Assembly (NCBI GenBank): GCA_030841105.1
Contig: JAVEDE010000094.1
Coordinates: 1-64,000, forward strand
Reading direction: 5' to 3'
From: Pyrinomonadaceae bacterium
GTDB taxonomy: Bacteria > Acidobacteriota > Blastocatellia > Pyrinomonadales > Pyrinomonadaceae
DNA: 64,000 nucleotides
Shown here: positions 10,376 through 18,668 of the stretch, one piece after another
Position numbering within the stretch: the stretch's first letter is position 1
Layout: every line of letters starts with the position of its first letter
Position numbers and translations under genes: made by a program
Notes under the pieces: model-generated
What the model saw: the letters and a program-made list of their open reading frames with translations, nothing else
Told to the model about the DNA's origin: nothing
Databases searched by the model: none

Positions 10376-10597
10376 TCAGCGTCCGGCCTTCGGCCGCTTC
10401 GGGTTGCCTTTGCCGGACTTCGGGATGGCCGCTGCCTCATCCGCGTCAGTCCCCAGATTCAAGTCCGGCCGGTCGTGTTGCGCCTGCACGACTTCCGAGC
10501 GTTTGCCGAGTTTGTTCTCCGCGCCCTGCTCCGCGCTCTGCTTTTTGCCCTCGCCCGTCGGCGGTTGGTTCAACTTGCCACGGCTCTTATTCGCCAT
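10376..10597 (-). CDS. Small basic hypothetical protein
   Basis: A 73-residue, lysine- and charge-rich protein without recognised domains, probably disordered (MANKSRGKLNQPPTGEGKK... ending KGNPKRPKAGR). GGGAGGA lies about 9 bases before the ATG. It follows the PPK2 gene by 76 bases on the same strand and may be co-transcribed with it. The composition resembles small nucleic-acid-associated proteins, but that is only an impression. Confidence 0.55.
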   Translation of the reverse strand: MANKSRGKLNQPPTGEGKKQSAEQGAENKLGKRSEVVQAQHDRPDLNLGTDADEAAAIPKSGKGNPKRPKAGR

Positions 10598-10673
10598 CTG
10601 TCATAGTCCTCCCTGTAATCGTTCCCAATCGGGTCGCCACTCATTTTCTAAAGTCGGCCGCCCGCCGTCAACT

Positions 10674-11546
10674 TCATTTCCCATCGCGCGCGAGCAACTT
10701 GCGCGCCTTCTCCATCTCTTTTTTGCCGTCGCTGCTGACGGGCGGGTAACGCAAGTTCAGAGACTTCAACTTGCCGAGCACGAGGTCGGCGACGACGAGC
10801 GCGCTGAACCAGCGGTTGTCTGCGGGGACGACGTACCACGGCGCGCGGCGCGTGCTCGTCCGCGTCAAGGCGTCTTCAAATGCGCTCATGTACTCGTCCC
10901 AACGGGCGCGCTCCGTCACGTCGTTCATCGAAAACTTCCACTTCTTCTCCGGCACTTCGAGCCGTTCCATCAGCCGCTCGCGCTGCTTCTCTTTCGAGAG
11001 GTGGAGGAAGAACTTCATGACGTGGATGCCGTTCTCCGTCAGGTATTGCTCGAAGTCGTTGATCTGTCGGAAGCGTTGTTGCCAGATGTTCTTCGCGTCG
11101 CGGAGGCGCGGCGGCAACTGCTGGTCTTCGAGCCGTTCGGGGTGGACGCGCGTCGAGAGCACTTCCTCGTAATAGGAGCGGTTGAAGATGCCGATCTGCC
11201 CGCGCTTCGGCAGGTTGCGAACGAAGCGCCAGAGGTAATCGTGCTTGAGTTCCGTCGCGCCCGGCTTCTCGTTGATCGTCACCACGCAGCCCGCCGGATC
11301 AACGCTCGACATGACGTGCTTGATCGTCCCGTCCTTGCCCGCGCCGTCCATCGCCTGAAAGACGAGCAGGAGCGACTGTCGCTCCTCCGCCAACAACTTG
11401 TCCTGATACTTCGCGAGGCTTTCGCGGTCGCGCCGAATCTTCGCCTCCGCCTCCGCCTCGCTCTCGAACTCCCCGGTGTACGCCGGGTCGTAATTTTTCA
11501 GACGCACCCTCTCGCCCGCAGGCACGAGAAATCCTCTTTGCTTCAT
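10674..11546 (-). CDS. ppk2: Polyphosphate kinase 2 family protein
   Basis: A 290-residue PPK2 that transfers phosphate between polyphosphate and nucleotides. Visible features are the Walker A motif in QAMDGAGKDG (64-73), the lid region (LKHDYLWRFVRNLPKRGQIG) and Walker B in FNRSYYEEVL (121-130). Then come the conserved KFFLHLSKEKQRERL and APWYVVPADNRWF. The length and a single domain match short PPK2 enzymes. Whether it favours NMP or NDP phosphorylation (class I, II or III) cannot be settled by eye. GGGGAGGG lies directly before the ATG. Confidence 0.93.
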   Translation of the reverse strand: MKQRGFLVPAGERVRLKNYDPAYTGEFESEAEAEAKIRRDRESLAKYQDKLLAEERQSLLLVFQAMDGAGKDGTIKHVMSSVDPAGCVVTINEKPGATELKHDYLWRFVRNLPKRGQIGIFNRSYYEEVLSTRVHPERLEDQQLPPRLRDAKNIWQQRFRQINDFEQYLTENGIHVMKFFLHLSKEKQRERLMERLEVPEKKWKFSMNDVTERARWDEYMSAFEDALTRTSTRRAPWYVVPADNRWFSALVVADLVLGKLKSLNLRYPPVSSDGKKEMEKARKLLARDGK

Positions 11547-11648
11547 TCACCCTCCCCGTTCTCTCGTTCATCTCAACAAGCTAAAGCGCGCAGTGGTTCG
11601 ACGGCGTAACGACTGCGCGCTCCGATTCTCAATCAACTCATCTTGCCG

Positions 11649-12989
11649 TCAGCGACTCGATTCCGCAACCGTGCCGCCTTCGCCTGCCACCAATAGTTTC
11701 CGCGCCTCGCGCCTGAGCGCGGGCAGGCGCAAGCTGAAAACGAGCGCGCTCAAGATGCAGCCCACGCCGCCGAGCGCGACGGTGTTGGCCGCGCCCATCC
11801 GCTCCGCCATCCAACCCGCGACGAGCGCGCCCACCGGAGCCATGCCGAGAAACATCATCGAGTAGACGGCCATCACGCGCCCGCGCAACGCGTCGGGAGC
11901 CATTGCCTGCACCAGCGTGTTCGACGAAGCGATCTGCACGATCATCGAGAAGCCGACGAAGACCAGCACGCCGACCGCCAGACGAAAATCCTCCAACTGC
12001 GAAAACAACACCAGACTTCCGCCGAACCCCGCCGACGACAGAGCCACCCAACGCCCCATCCCGCGCACCCCGCGCCGCGCTAAGAGCAGCAACGCCGCGC
12101 CGAGCGCGCCCACGCCCGCCGCGCCCAACAGTATCCCTAAGCCACCCGCGCCGACGTGCAGGATGCGGTCGGCGAAGACCGGCATCAGTACCGTGTAGGG
12201 CAGGCCGAACAAACTCATCAGTCCGAGCAGGACGATCAGAGCGCGGATCGGCCCCGTGCGCCCGACGAAGCTAAAGCCCTCGACGACGCGCCTGACGGGC
12301 GACAGCCCCGGCTCTTCTGCGCTCGCCTCCCGCCGCGCGACGCGCATCCGCAAAAGTCCCGCGATGACGGCGACGTAGCTCACGGCGTTGACGAAGAAGC
12401 ACCAGCCCTCGCCGATGGTGGCGACGAGCAGTCCGGCGAGAGCCGGGCCGACGAGCCGCGCCCCGTTGATCATCGAAGAGTTGAGCGCGATGGCGTTCAC
12501 GAGGTCTTCACGCTTCACGAGGTCTGCGACGAACGCCTGACGCGAAGGGATGTCGAAGGCGTTGACGACGCCGAGCAAGCCCGCGAGCAGGTAGACGTGC
12601 CAGACGGCGATTGTCCCCGTCAGCGTCAGCGCGGCGAGCGCGAAGGCGAGCAGCATGGCGAGGGTCTGCGTCGTGACGAGAATCCGGTGACGGCTGAAAC
12701 TGTCGGCCACCGCGCCGCCGATGGGCGCGAGCAGGAAGCCCGGTATCTGCCCCGCGAACGCGACGAAGCCGAGCGTTGCCGCCGAACCCGTCAAACGGTA
12801 GACGAGCCACGACTGCGCCACGATCTGCATCCACGTGCCCGTCAGCGAAATGAGTTGCCCGCCGTAAAAGAGCCTGTAATTTTTGTGGCCGAGCGAGCGC
12901 AACGCCGCCGGCATCCGAAAACTTTTCGGCGCGTCCGTCACTGCCGACGCCGCGCCCTCTCTCGTAATTTCTGCCTGAATAACTTTCAC
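11649..12989 (-). CDS. MFS exporter (EntS/MFS_3-like)
   Basis: A 446-residue, 12-helix major facilitator of the group that includes the enterobactin exporter EntS and many drug efflux pumps. Diagnostic stretches are LISLTGTWMQIVAQSWLVYR, GAVADSFSRHRILV (loop 2-3) and SSMINGARLVGPALAGLL. The start is GTG 12989, with a purine-rich site upstream. It lies 260 bases downstream of cruF on the same strand, so co-transcription with the carotenoid genes is possible but unsupported. The substrate is unknown. Confidence 0.88.
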   Translation of the reverse strand: MKVIQAEITREGAASAVTDAPKSFRMPAALRSLGHKNYRLFYGGQLISLTGTWMQIVAQSWLVYRLTGSAATLGFVAFAGQIPGFLLAPIGGAVADSFSRHRILVTTQTLAMLLAFALAALTLTGTIAVWHVYLLAGLLGVVNAFDIPSRQAFVADLVKREDLVNAIALNSSMINGARLVGPALAGLLVATIGEGWCFFVNAVSYVAVIAGLLRMRVARREASAEEPGLSPVRRVVEGFSFVGRTGPIRALIVLLGLMSLFGLPYTVLMPVFADRILHVGAGGLGILLGAAGVGALGAALLLLARRGVRGMGRWVALSSAGFGGSLVLFSQLEDFRLAVGVLVFVGFSMIVQIASSNTLVQAMAPDALRGRVMAVYSMMFLGMAPVGALVAGWMAERMGAANTVALGGVGCILSALVFSLRLPALRREARKLLVAGEGGTVAESSR

Positions 12990-13249
12990 CCCTCGTTCAC
13001 TTTCCCTTCTAACTCCGCGCGGCGGCGACTCAAACTGAGCTTCGCCGCCGCCGCAGTTTATGACATGTTTATTTAGCCCTCTTTTGATGAGACGCGGCGA
13101 TCATAAGATTGCCGCGAGACGGAATGATGACCTTCATTTCAAGAAACTGTGACAAAGGCCGACGGCAGCGCATAAAATCCGCCGCGGCGCGGAGGTCGAA
13201 CGTCGCGCGTCACGGTCAGTATCGTCTGAATGATGTTTAGTGAGAGTTA

Positions 13250-14035
13250 TCAGGTACGCCGTCGCCGCCGCGCGTGGAGCAGCACGTCTAACGCGCATAA
13301 GACGAAGCCGACGAGAGCTGCCGCCCACAGACGGAAGGAGAGCGCGATGAGCGTGAAGAAGAGGATGATGCTCGCGGCCGTGAGACGGTGCCACAAGTTC
13401 GCGCGCCACATTTGCCGCCGCTGTAACACCGCGAAGATCGAGAGGCTCGCTACGAACCACCCGGCGAAGTTGGTCAGCGGGATGCCATAGTAGTTGCCGC
13501 GTTCGACCCAACGCCAGTAGCCGAGTTGGTTCGCGGCCGGCGGATCAATGACGAGATCAATCGAGGTCATCCAAGCAGCCGCAACGAGCGCGCCCGCCCA
13601 CGTCGGCAGACTCAAACGCGGCATCGCCTGTTGCACATAGGCGACGAGCGTCAGCCACGCGAACGCCATCACGACGGGCACGCCGAAGAGAGTCGGCCGC
13701 AGCACGCCCGTGTAAGCGTATCGCCCGAACGGCACGCCGTAACTCACGCCGCACAACTCGACGAGCAGCCCGAACGCCGCCACCGCGCAGAGGCACATGA
13801 ACTCGCCGCGCGAAGCAGTCGCGCAGAGGACGATTGCCCCGGCCACGGCGAGGAAGGCCGAGGCGAGCCAACTCTGTTCGGCCGCGACCGCGCCGACGAA
13901 TAAATAATGTCCCACGCCGCCCGCCCACAACACTGCGTACACGACGGCCAGTGCAACGAGCGCCGCGCGACGCCACACGCCCGCGCGCGTAGCGTCTCTG
14001 CGTTCGTCGCCGTGTGGGTGGTTCAGGTTTCGCAT
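13250..14035 (-). CDS. cruF: CruF-like carotenoid 1',2'-hydratase (DUF422)
   Basis: A 261-residue membrane protein of the carotenoid biosynthesis family typified by CruF, which adds water across the terminal psi-end double bond to give a tertiary hydroxyl. Family features are FGLLVELCGVSYGVPFGRY, GVPVVMAFAWLTL, DLVIDPPAA.QLGYW.W and NYYGIPLTNFAGW. It has about seven hydrophobic segments and a basic C-terminus (HARRRRRT). It overlaps the end of the upstream crtD-like gene by 13 bases, so translation is probably coupled. A TTG start 18 bases upstream (14053) is the alternative. It is the last gene of the carotenoid set. Confidence 0.88.
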   Translation of the reverse strand: MRNLNHPHGDERRDATRAGVWRRAALVALAVVYAVLWAGGVGHYLFVGAVAAEQSWLASAFLAVAGAIVLCATASRGEFMCLCAVAAFGLLVELCGVSYGVPFGRYAYTGVLRPTLFGVPVVMAFAWLTLVAYVQQAMPRLSLPTWAGALVAAAWMTSIDLVIDPPAANQLGYWRWVERGNYYGIPLTNFAGWFVASLSIFAVLQRRQMWRANLWHRLTAASIILFFTLIALSFRLWAAALVGFVLCALDVLLHARRRRRT

Positions 14036-15495
14036 CGTTCGATCAGTTCGCAAGTGATTTTAGCGGAGAGCAAAACGGTCGGCGTGCCGCCGCCGGGGTG
14101 CGTGCTGCCGCCGACGTAGTAGAGACCCGCGTAGCGCGCGTCCTTGTTCGGCGGCCGGAGAAAGGCGCGCCGCCAGCCGTGCGAGTGCGTCCCGTAAATC
14201 GCCCCGCCCGGCATCGCGTAACGCGCGCCGATGCGCCCGGGCGTCCACACGTCCGCGACCGCGATCTCCGATTCGATGTCGGGGAAGCCGCCTTGCCGCA
14301 GTCGGGCAAAGACGCGCGCACGCGCCTCTTGTATCTTCGTCTCCGTCCATTCGTCGCCGTCGTTCGCGGGGGCGTTCGCCATGATGAAGAGCGTCTCGCC
14401 CGCGCCTTCGGGGACGAGCGCGCGGTCGCTCCGGCTCGGCGCGCTGACGTAGACGGTCGGATCATCCGGAAACTTTCGTTCGTCGAAAAGTTGCGCGAAC
14501 TCGCGCCGGTAGTCTTGCGAGAAATAGACCGCGTGGTGCGCCAACTGCGGCAACGTGCGTTTGACACCGACGAGAAAGACGAGGCCGGACAGCGACCGCG
14601 CGTGCGCCGGTTGCGTGTCGCCCTTGACGCCGAGCATCGCGCCGGCGAGCGACGCGTCGCCGTTCATCACAACTGCGTCGGCGGCGAGTCGCGTGCCGTC
14701 TGCGAGCACGACGCCCGTCACCCTGCGCCCCTCGCGCTCGATGCGTTCGACGCGCGCGTTCGTCATGAGCGTGACGCCCGCGCGTGCGGCCAGCGCGCAG
14801 AGGCTTTCGACGAGACGGTAGAGGCCGCCCTTGATGTGCCAGCCGCCGAAGGCGTACTCGACGTAAGGAATGACGGCGAGCGTCGCCGGAGACTTGTAGG
14901 GCGACGAGCCGACGTAGGTCGGGTAGCGGTCGAAGAGTTGGCGGAGGTGCGGGCTTTTGAAGTGCGCGGCGACGGTGCGGTGATAGTTGTCCCACGCGTG
15001 CCTGAGCGGCAGGTGACGCATGGCCTTGAGCGCACGCAGGTCGGGCGTGAAGTCGAGCGGCGGGCGGCGGAAGAAAGTTTCTTGCGAGATTTCAAAGAGG
15101 CGCGCGCCGAGTCGCATGAAGCGAAAGAAGCCGTCCACGTCGCGTGGTTCGAGTGCGCGCACAATCGCCAGCCAGTCGGGCAGGTAGGAGGAATACCGGA
15201 AGCGCGTGCCGTCGTCGTAGACGTACTCGGCGAGCGGGTGCATGGGGACGAGTTCGAGGTGTTCGTCCATGCGCGCCCCTGCCGCCTCGAAGAGTTCGGC
15301 GAAGACCCGGCGCATCGTGATGAGCGACGGGCCGGTGTCGAAGCGAAAGCCGCCCTGCTCCCAGCGATTCATCTTGCCGCCGAACGCGTCCGATTGCTCG
15401 CAGACGGTGACGCGCCAGTTCGCGCGCGCCAGACGCAACGCCGTCGCCAGCCCGCCGAGGCCACCGCCGATGATGATTGCGTGCTTTCGTTTCAT
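14023..15495 (-). CDS. crtD: CrtI/CrtD family carotenoid desaturase
   Basis: A 490-residue FAD-dependent phytoene-desaturase-family enzyme. The N-terminal dinucleotide fold is IIIGGGLGGLATALRLA, then GGKMNRWEQGGFRFDTGPSL. The C-terminal FAD block reads YYVGGSTHPGGGTP. It is a distant paralogue of the CrtI at 18658. Lying next to cruF and a glycosyltransferase, it most likely does the 3,4-desaturation (CrtD role) after CruF hydration. A second phytoene/lycopene desaturation step is the alternative; sequence alone does not separate them. There is no clear Shine-Dalgarno: CTTCCTCC precedes the ATG. A hairpin repeat lies in the spacer upstream, so it may be expressed apart from crtE-GT2. Confidence 0.85.
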   Translation of the reverse strand: MKRKHAIIIGGGLGGLATALRLARANWRVTVCEQSDAFGGKMNRWEQGGFRFDTGPSLITMRRVFAELFEAAGARMDEHLELVPMHPLAEYVYDDGTRFRYSSYLPDWLAIVRALEPRDVDGFFRFMRLGARLFEISQETFFRRPPLDFTPDLRALKAMRHLPLRHAWDNYHRTVAAHFKSPHLRQLFDRYPTYVGSSPYKSPATLAVIPYVEYAFGGWHIKGGLYRLVESLCALAARAGVTLMTNARVERIEREGRRVTGVVLADGTRLAADAVVMNGDASLAGAMLGVKGDTQPAHARSLSGLVFLVGVKRTLPQLAHHAVYFSQDYRREFAQLFDERKFPDDPTVYVSAPSRSDRALVPEGAGETLFIMANAPANDGDEWTETKIQEARARVFARLRQGGFPDIESEIAVADVWTPGRIGARYAMPGGAIYGTHSHGWRRAFLRPPNKDARYAGLYYVGGSTHPGGGTPTVLLSAKITCELIERCET

Positions 15496-15524
15496 AGGAG
15501 GAAGTCAACGACGAAGTCGGGACG

Positions 15525-15600
15525 CTGAACGATGAATGATGAATGATGAACTAATGACGACTCGCTGCCACTTCATCGTTCAACGTTCATACTTCCGCGT
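15525..15600. repeat. ATGAATG-type hairpin repeat between crtD and GT2
   Basis: TGAACGATGAATGATGAA, with three GATGAA-type units, can pair with TTCATCGTTCAACGTTCATA downstream; the second arm covers the last codons of the GT2 gene. It could attenuate transcription into crtD-cruF. Confidence 0.5.
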
Positions 15601-16729
15601 TCTTCTCCGCGCCCGCGCGGTAACGTCGCCCTTTCCACTCCACGCCGCGCCCGCTCCGGCAACGCCACCACGAAGAGAGGCCGAGCGCGAGCAGCACCGC
15701 CTCGCCCAACGGGTGCAGCACGACCGACCACCAAGGGTGTCTGAAGCGCACGGCCAACGTCGCGCGCATCATGAGCACGCACAGCGCGACCGAGACGAAC
15801 GCAGTCGCGCCGCCCGTCAAAAAAAATAACGGCGCGAAGATGAACGGGAGTAAAAACAGCACGAAGTGTGTCGCCATGAAAAGCCAGAAACTCGACGCGC
15901 GCCGGAAGGCCGGGAAGAAGTTCTTTTGAAAGCCGCGCCAGATTTCCGCGAACGAGCGATACATGCGCACGCTCACCGTGCCCTGCCCGTCGAGACACAA
16001 GCCCGCTTCGCCACGCGCGCGCCACAACTGCGCGAGCCGCACGTCTTCAAAAAGTTCTCCGCGCACCGCCGCGTGACCGCCGACGCGCGCGTAGGTTGCG
16101 CCGTGTACGAGCAGGCACGCCCCGTGCGCGAGGCCGAGCGAGGCATCGCCGCGACGACGCAGCGCGAGCGGCGCGGGGTAGAGCGTGAAGACGACGAAGT
16201 TTAAGAGCGGCATCAGGGCGCGCTCCCAGAAGCTACGGAGTTCGAGCGCAGGCCAGCAGGAGAGCAGCGTGACGCGGCGACGCGTGGCTTCGGCAATCAT
16301 CCGCGACGCCGCGCACGCAGAGAGACGCGCGTCGGCGTCGAGGAAAAGCAACCACTCGCCGCGCGCAGCCGCTGATAGTTGCGCGCAGGCGAAAGTCTTC
16401 CCGCACCAACCGGCGGGCAGCGTGGCGCAGGGGACACGGCGCACGCGCGCGTCGCGCGTCGCGTAGTCGTTGATGATGGCGGGTGTGCTGTCGGTCGAGT
16501 GGTCGTCGTAGACCAACACCTCGAACACGGTCTCGCCCTGCGCGAGTGCTGAGTCGAGACAGGCCGAGAGGTTGAGTTCTTCGTCTCGCGCAGGGATCAG
16601 GATCGAGACGCTCGCTGCGTCGGCGTTGCTTGATGCGGCCGTGACGCGCGGCCACGCCAGCGCGTTCCACAACGCGACGCCGAGCAGCAGCACCGCCGCG
16701 GGGACGAGCAAGAAGAATAAAAAGATCAT
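15587..16729 (-). CDS. Family 2 glycosyltransferase, carotenoid (CruC/CrtQ-like)
   Basis: A 380-residue GT2 enzyme anchored by an N-terminal helix (MIFLFFLLVPAAVLLLG) and two or three C-terminal helices. Catalytic features are SILIPARDEE, VLVYDDHSTD, the LFLDADAR metal site and the EDVRLAQLWR acid region. Its place between crtE and crtD suggests it glycosylates the hydroxyl made by CruF, as CruC does in green sulfur bacteria; this comes from context. Its ATG overlaps the crtE stop as ATGA (16726-16729), a sign of tight coupling. Confidence 0.88.
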   Translation of the reverse strand: MIFLFFLLVPAAVLLLGVALWNALAWPRVTAASSNADAASVSILIPARDEELNLSACLDSALAQGETVFEVLVYDDHSTDSTPAIINDYATRDARVRRVPCATLPAGWCGKTFACAQLSAAARGEWLLFLDADARLSACAASRMIAEATRRRVTLLSCWPALELRSFWERALMPLLNFVVFTLYPAPLALRRRGDASLGLAHGACLLVHGATYARVGGHAAVRGELFEDVRLAQLWRARGEAGLCLDGQGTVSVRMYRSFAEIWRGFQKNFFPAFRRASSFWLFMATHFVLFLLPFIFAPLFFLTGGATAFVSVALCVLMMRATLAVRFRHPWWSVVLHPLGEAVLLALGLSSWWRCRSGRGVEWKGRRYRAGAEKNAEV

Positions 16730-17781
16730 GCGACGGAGAGTTGCTCCGCGCCCGCGGCGGCATGTTGCTCCGCGCCCTTGATGGAGCGTTGCCCCGTGTC
16801 TTCGACAGAGAATTGCTCCGCGCCTTCGATAGAAAGTTGCGACGCGCCTTCGACGATGGAGAGTTGCGAAGCACCCGCCGCCGTCACTTTACAGAGCATC
16901 ATCTCCGCCGCCTCCACCAGCACGCGCGCCTCGCCACGCTCGCCGAACTTCCTGACCAAGAGCGACGCGCCCTCGCGCACCAGCGCGGCGGCCAGATTCC
17001 GCGATGCGACCGCGCCGAGCACCGACACGGCCGACGGGCGCAGGTGGCGCGCGTCCTGCCGCGCGGTCTTCCCCGACAGTGCGCTCCCGCCGAGTTCGTC
17101 CAACAGGTCGTCGCAAATTTGATAGACGCGCCCGAAGCGTTCGCCGAACCCGGCGAGCGTCTCGACCGTCTCGCCGTCAGCCCCGCGCGCGTGCGCGCCC
17201 GCCACCATCATCAGACGCATCAGCGCGACGGTCTTCAAGTCGCGACTGGCGAGCGCACGGTCGTTGGCTCGATCCGCCTGCAACTCAAGATCGATCACCT
17301 GACCGCCGATCATCCCATCCGCGCCGACCGCCCGCGCAGCCTCGCCGAGCAGCGCGCCGGTCGTGCCCGCGCGCCCGCACGCTTCGGCGGCGCGCGTCAA
17401 GAGTGCGTAAGCCTGATTGAGCAGAGCGACGGCGGCGAGCACGGCCAAGCCCTCGCCGTAGACGAGGTGGAGCGCGCGCCGGTTGCGACGCAGATCGGCG
17501 TCGTCCATCGCGGGCAGATCGTCGAGGATGAGCGAACTGCTGTGGAGAAATTCGACGGCGCAACCGACGACGATTCCCTGCTCGTGCGTCGCCCCGGCGA
17601 GGCGCGCGGCGGCCAGCGCGAGCACGGGGCGCAGACGCTTGCCGCCGGGAAAGAGCGCGTAGTCGAGCGCGTCGTTGAGCCTTCCTGCGCCCGCCTGCGA
17701 ACTGTAGGGCAGGTGCGCGTGGAGCGCGTCTTCGATCTCCGCGCCGTGTCGTGCGATGAACTGTGATAGACGTTTTGTCAA
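16726..17781 (-). CDS. crtE: Geranylgeranyl diphosphate synthase
   Basis: A 351-residue trans-isoprenyl diphosphate synthase that builds GGPP for phytoene. It has GGKRLRP, the first aspartate motif DDLPAMDD (87-94), the GQVIDLE region and the second motif DDLLD (224-228). The start is TTG 17781, whose TTGA overlaps the stop of the upstream hydrolase. The longer frame from 17976 encodes only low-complexity Arg-rich sequence antisense to nothing known and was rejected. Odd: the last about 49 residues (303-351) are six copies of an octapeptide like A-E-Q-L-S-V-E-G, absent from family members I know. Confidence 0.92.
   Translation of the reverse strand: MTKRLSQFIARHGAEIEDALHAHLPYSSQAGAGRLNDALDYALFPGGKRLRPVLALAAARLAGATHEQGIVVGCAVEFLHSSSLILDDLPAMDDADLRRNRRALHLVYGEGLAVLAAVALLNQAYALLTRAAEACGRAGTTGALLGEAARAVGADGMIGGQVIDLELQADRANDRALASRDLKTVALMRLMMVAGAHARGADGETVETLAGFGERFGRVYQICDDLLDELGGSALSGKTARQDARHLRPSAVSVLGAVASRNLAAALVREGASLLVRKFGERGEARVLVEAAEMMLCKVTAAGASQLSIVEGASQLSIEGAEQFSVEDTGQRSIKGAEQHAAAGAEQLSVA
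16741..16880 (-). repeat. 24-bp coding tandem repeat (octapeptide tail of CrtE)
   Basis: Units begin TTGCTCCGCG on the plus strand at 16741, 16765, 16789, 16813 and 16837, plus a partial one at 16864. Periods are 24, 24, 24, 24 and 27 bp, always in frame. The repeats diverge by 20-40 per cent. Confidence 0.85.
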
Positions 17782-18668
17782 ACTCGCGCCTCGCTTTCTC
17801 TCGCCTGTTCCGCCGCTGCTTCCGTCGTCGTTGTCGTCGTCAAACTTTCCGCCTCGTCGTCGCCGTCGTCGTTGGCGAAGACGATGCGGGCGAGTTGTGA
17901 TGTGGCTTCGAGTATGGGCAGGTGTCCCGCCCCTTTGAGCACGTGCGCGCGCGCGTGCGGCCAGACGCGCTGCCACATCCCAACGGATTTTTTCACCGCG
18001 CCGAACGTTCGCTCGCCGTAAACGATGTCAACGGGCACGTCGCCGAGGCTTGCGAATTTTTCGACGCCGCCGACTTCGGCGAGCAGAGCGAGATAGCGTT
18101 GCGCTACGTCGTGGTCAATGCGGCCGAAGGAATGCGTGAGGTCGGTCGCAGCCGTGCGTCGGCCTCGGAGCGATTGATTCGTCAGCCAGCGGCCGAGCGG
18201 GTTGGCGAACGTCGTCCGGTAAGCGTGACGGCCGAAACTCTTTGCGACGAAGACGCGGAAGTACCAAGGCCAGTAGGCGAACGGATCAATGAGGACGAGA
18301 CGACCGACGCGCGCCTTGACCTGTTCGGCGGCCAACAGGCCGAGGATCGCGCCGCTGCAATTTCCGATCAGGGTGATTGAAGCGCGCTGCGTCGGCATTG
18401 AAGCGCGCCGCGGCGTCGTTATTGAAGCGTGTGGCGTCATACTGTCGAGCACGGTTTGGACGGCTGCGACGATCTCGCCCGTCACCGACTCAAGGGTCAA
18501 ATCCAGCGGCGCGGGCGACTGGCCGCAGCCGGGCAAGTCCGCGCTATAGAGCGACGCCGACGCGGGCAGGTGCGCGGCGAGCGGCGCGAACGTCCGGTGG
18601 TCGCCGCTCCAACCGTGCAGGCCGAAATATAACTCGCGCGCGCCCGCGCCGTAGCGTTCAACGTGCAT
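17778..18668 (-). CDS. Alpha/beta hydrolase fold protein with Cys at nucleophile site
   Basis: A 296-residue alpha/beta hydrolase between crtI and crtE, overlapping crtI by 11 bases and crtE by 4. The fold is clear (LYFGLHGWSGDHRTF, SADLPGCGQS, VGRLVLIDPF, GAGHLPILE with His249). At the nucleophile elbow, however, the sequence is GNCSG, putting Cys104 where Ser is usual. The acidic residue expected after YGER is Thr221. An insertion before the elbow (about 80-97) is a three-unit ASI/ASM repeat. The C-terminus has a Thr run. A Cys nucleophile is known in dienelactone hydrolases and is also compatible with acyl transfer. Acylation of the carotenoid glycoside is a context guess only. Confidence 0.8.
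   Translation of the reverse strand: MHVERYGAGARELYFGLHGWSGDHRTFAPLAAHLPASASLYSADLPGCGQSPAPLDLTLESVTGEIVAAVQTVLDSMTPHASITTPRRASMPTQRASITLIGNCSGAILGLLAAEQVKARVGRLVLIDPFAYWPWYFRVFVAKSFGRHAYRTTFANPLGRWLTNQSLRGRRTAATDLTHSFGRIDHDVAQRYLALLAEVGGVEKFASLGDVPVDIVYGERTFGAVKKSVGMWQRVWPHARAHVLKGAGHLPILEATSQLARIVFANDDGDDEAESLTTTTTTEAAAEQARESEARV
18376..18440 (-). repeat. Three-unit coding tandem repeat in the hydrolase gene
   Basis: ATTGAAGCGCGC-type units begin at 18376, 18397 and 18421 on the plus strand (21 and 24 bp apart). They encode ASI-TTPRR-ASM-PTQR-ASI, just before the nucleophile elbow. Confidence 0.8.

Noticed and set aside
14014-15528. 504-codon plus-strand frame over the crtD-like gene
   Set aside because: Antisense to a clear FAD desaturase and rich in Arg/Asp/Val without motifs.
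17782-17976. 65-residue N-terminal extension of CrtE
   Set aside because: Arg-rich, overlaps the hydrolase gene, and TTG 17781 gives a normal start overlapping the hydrolase stop.
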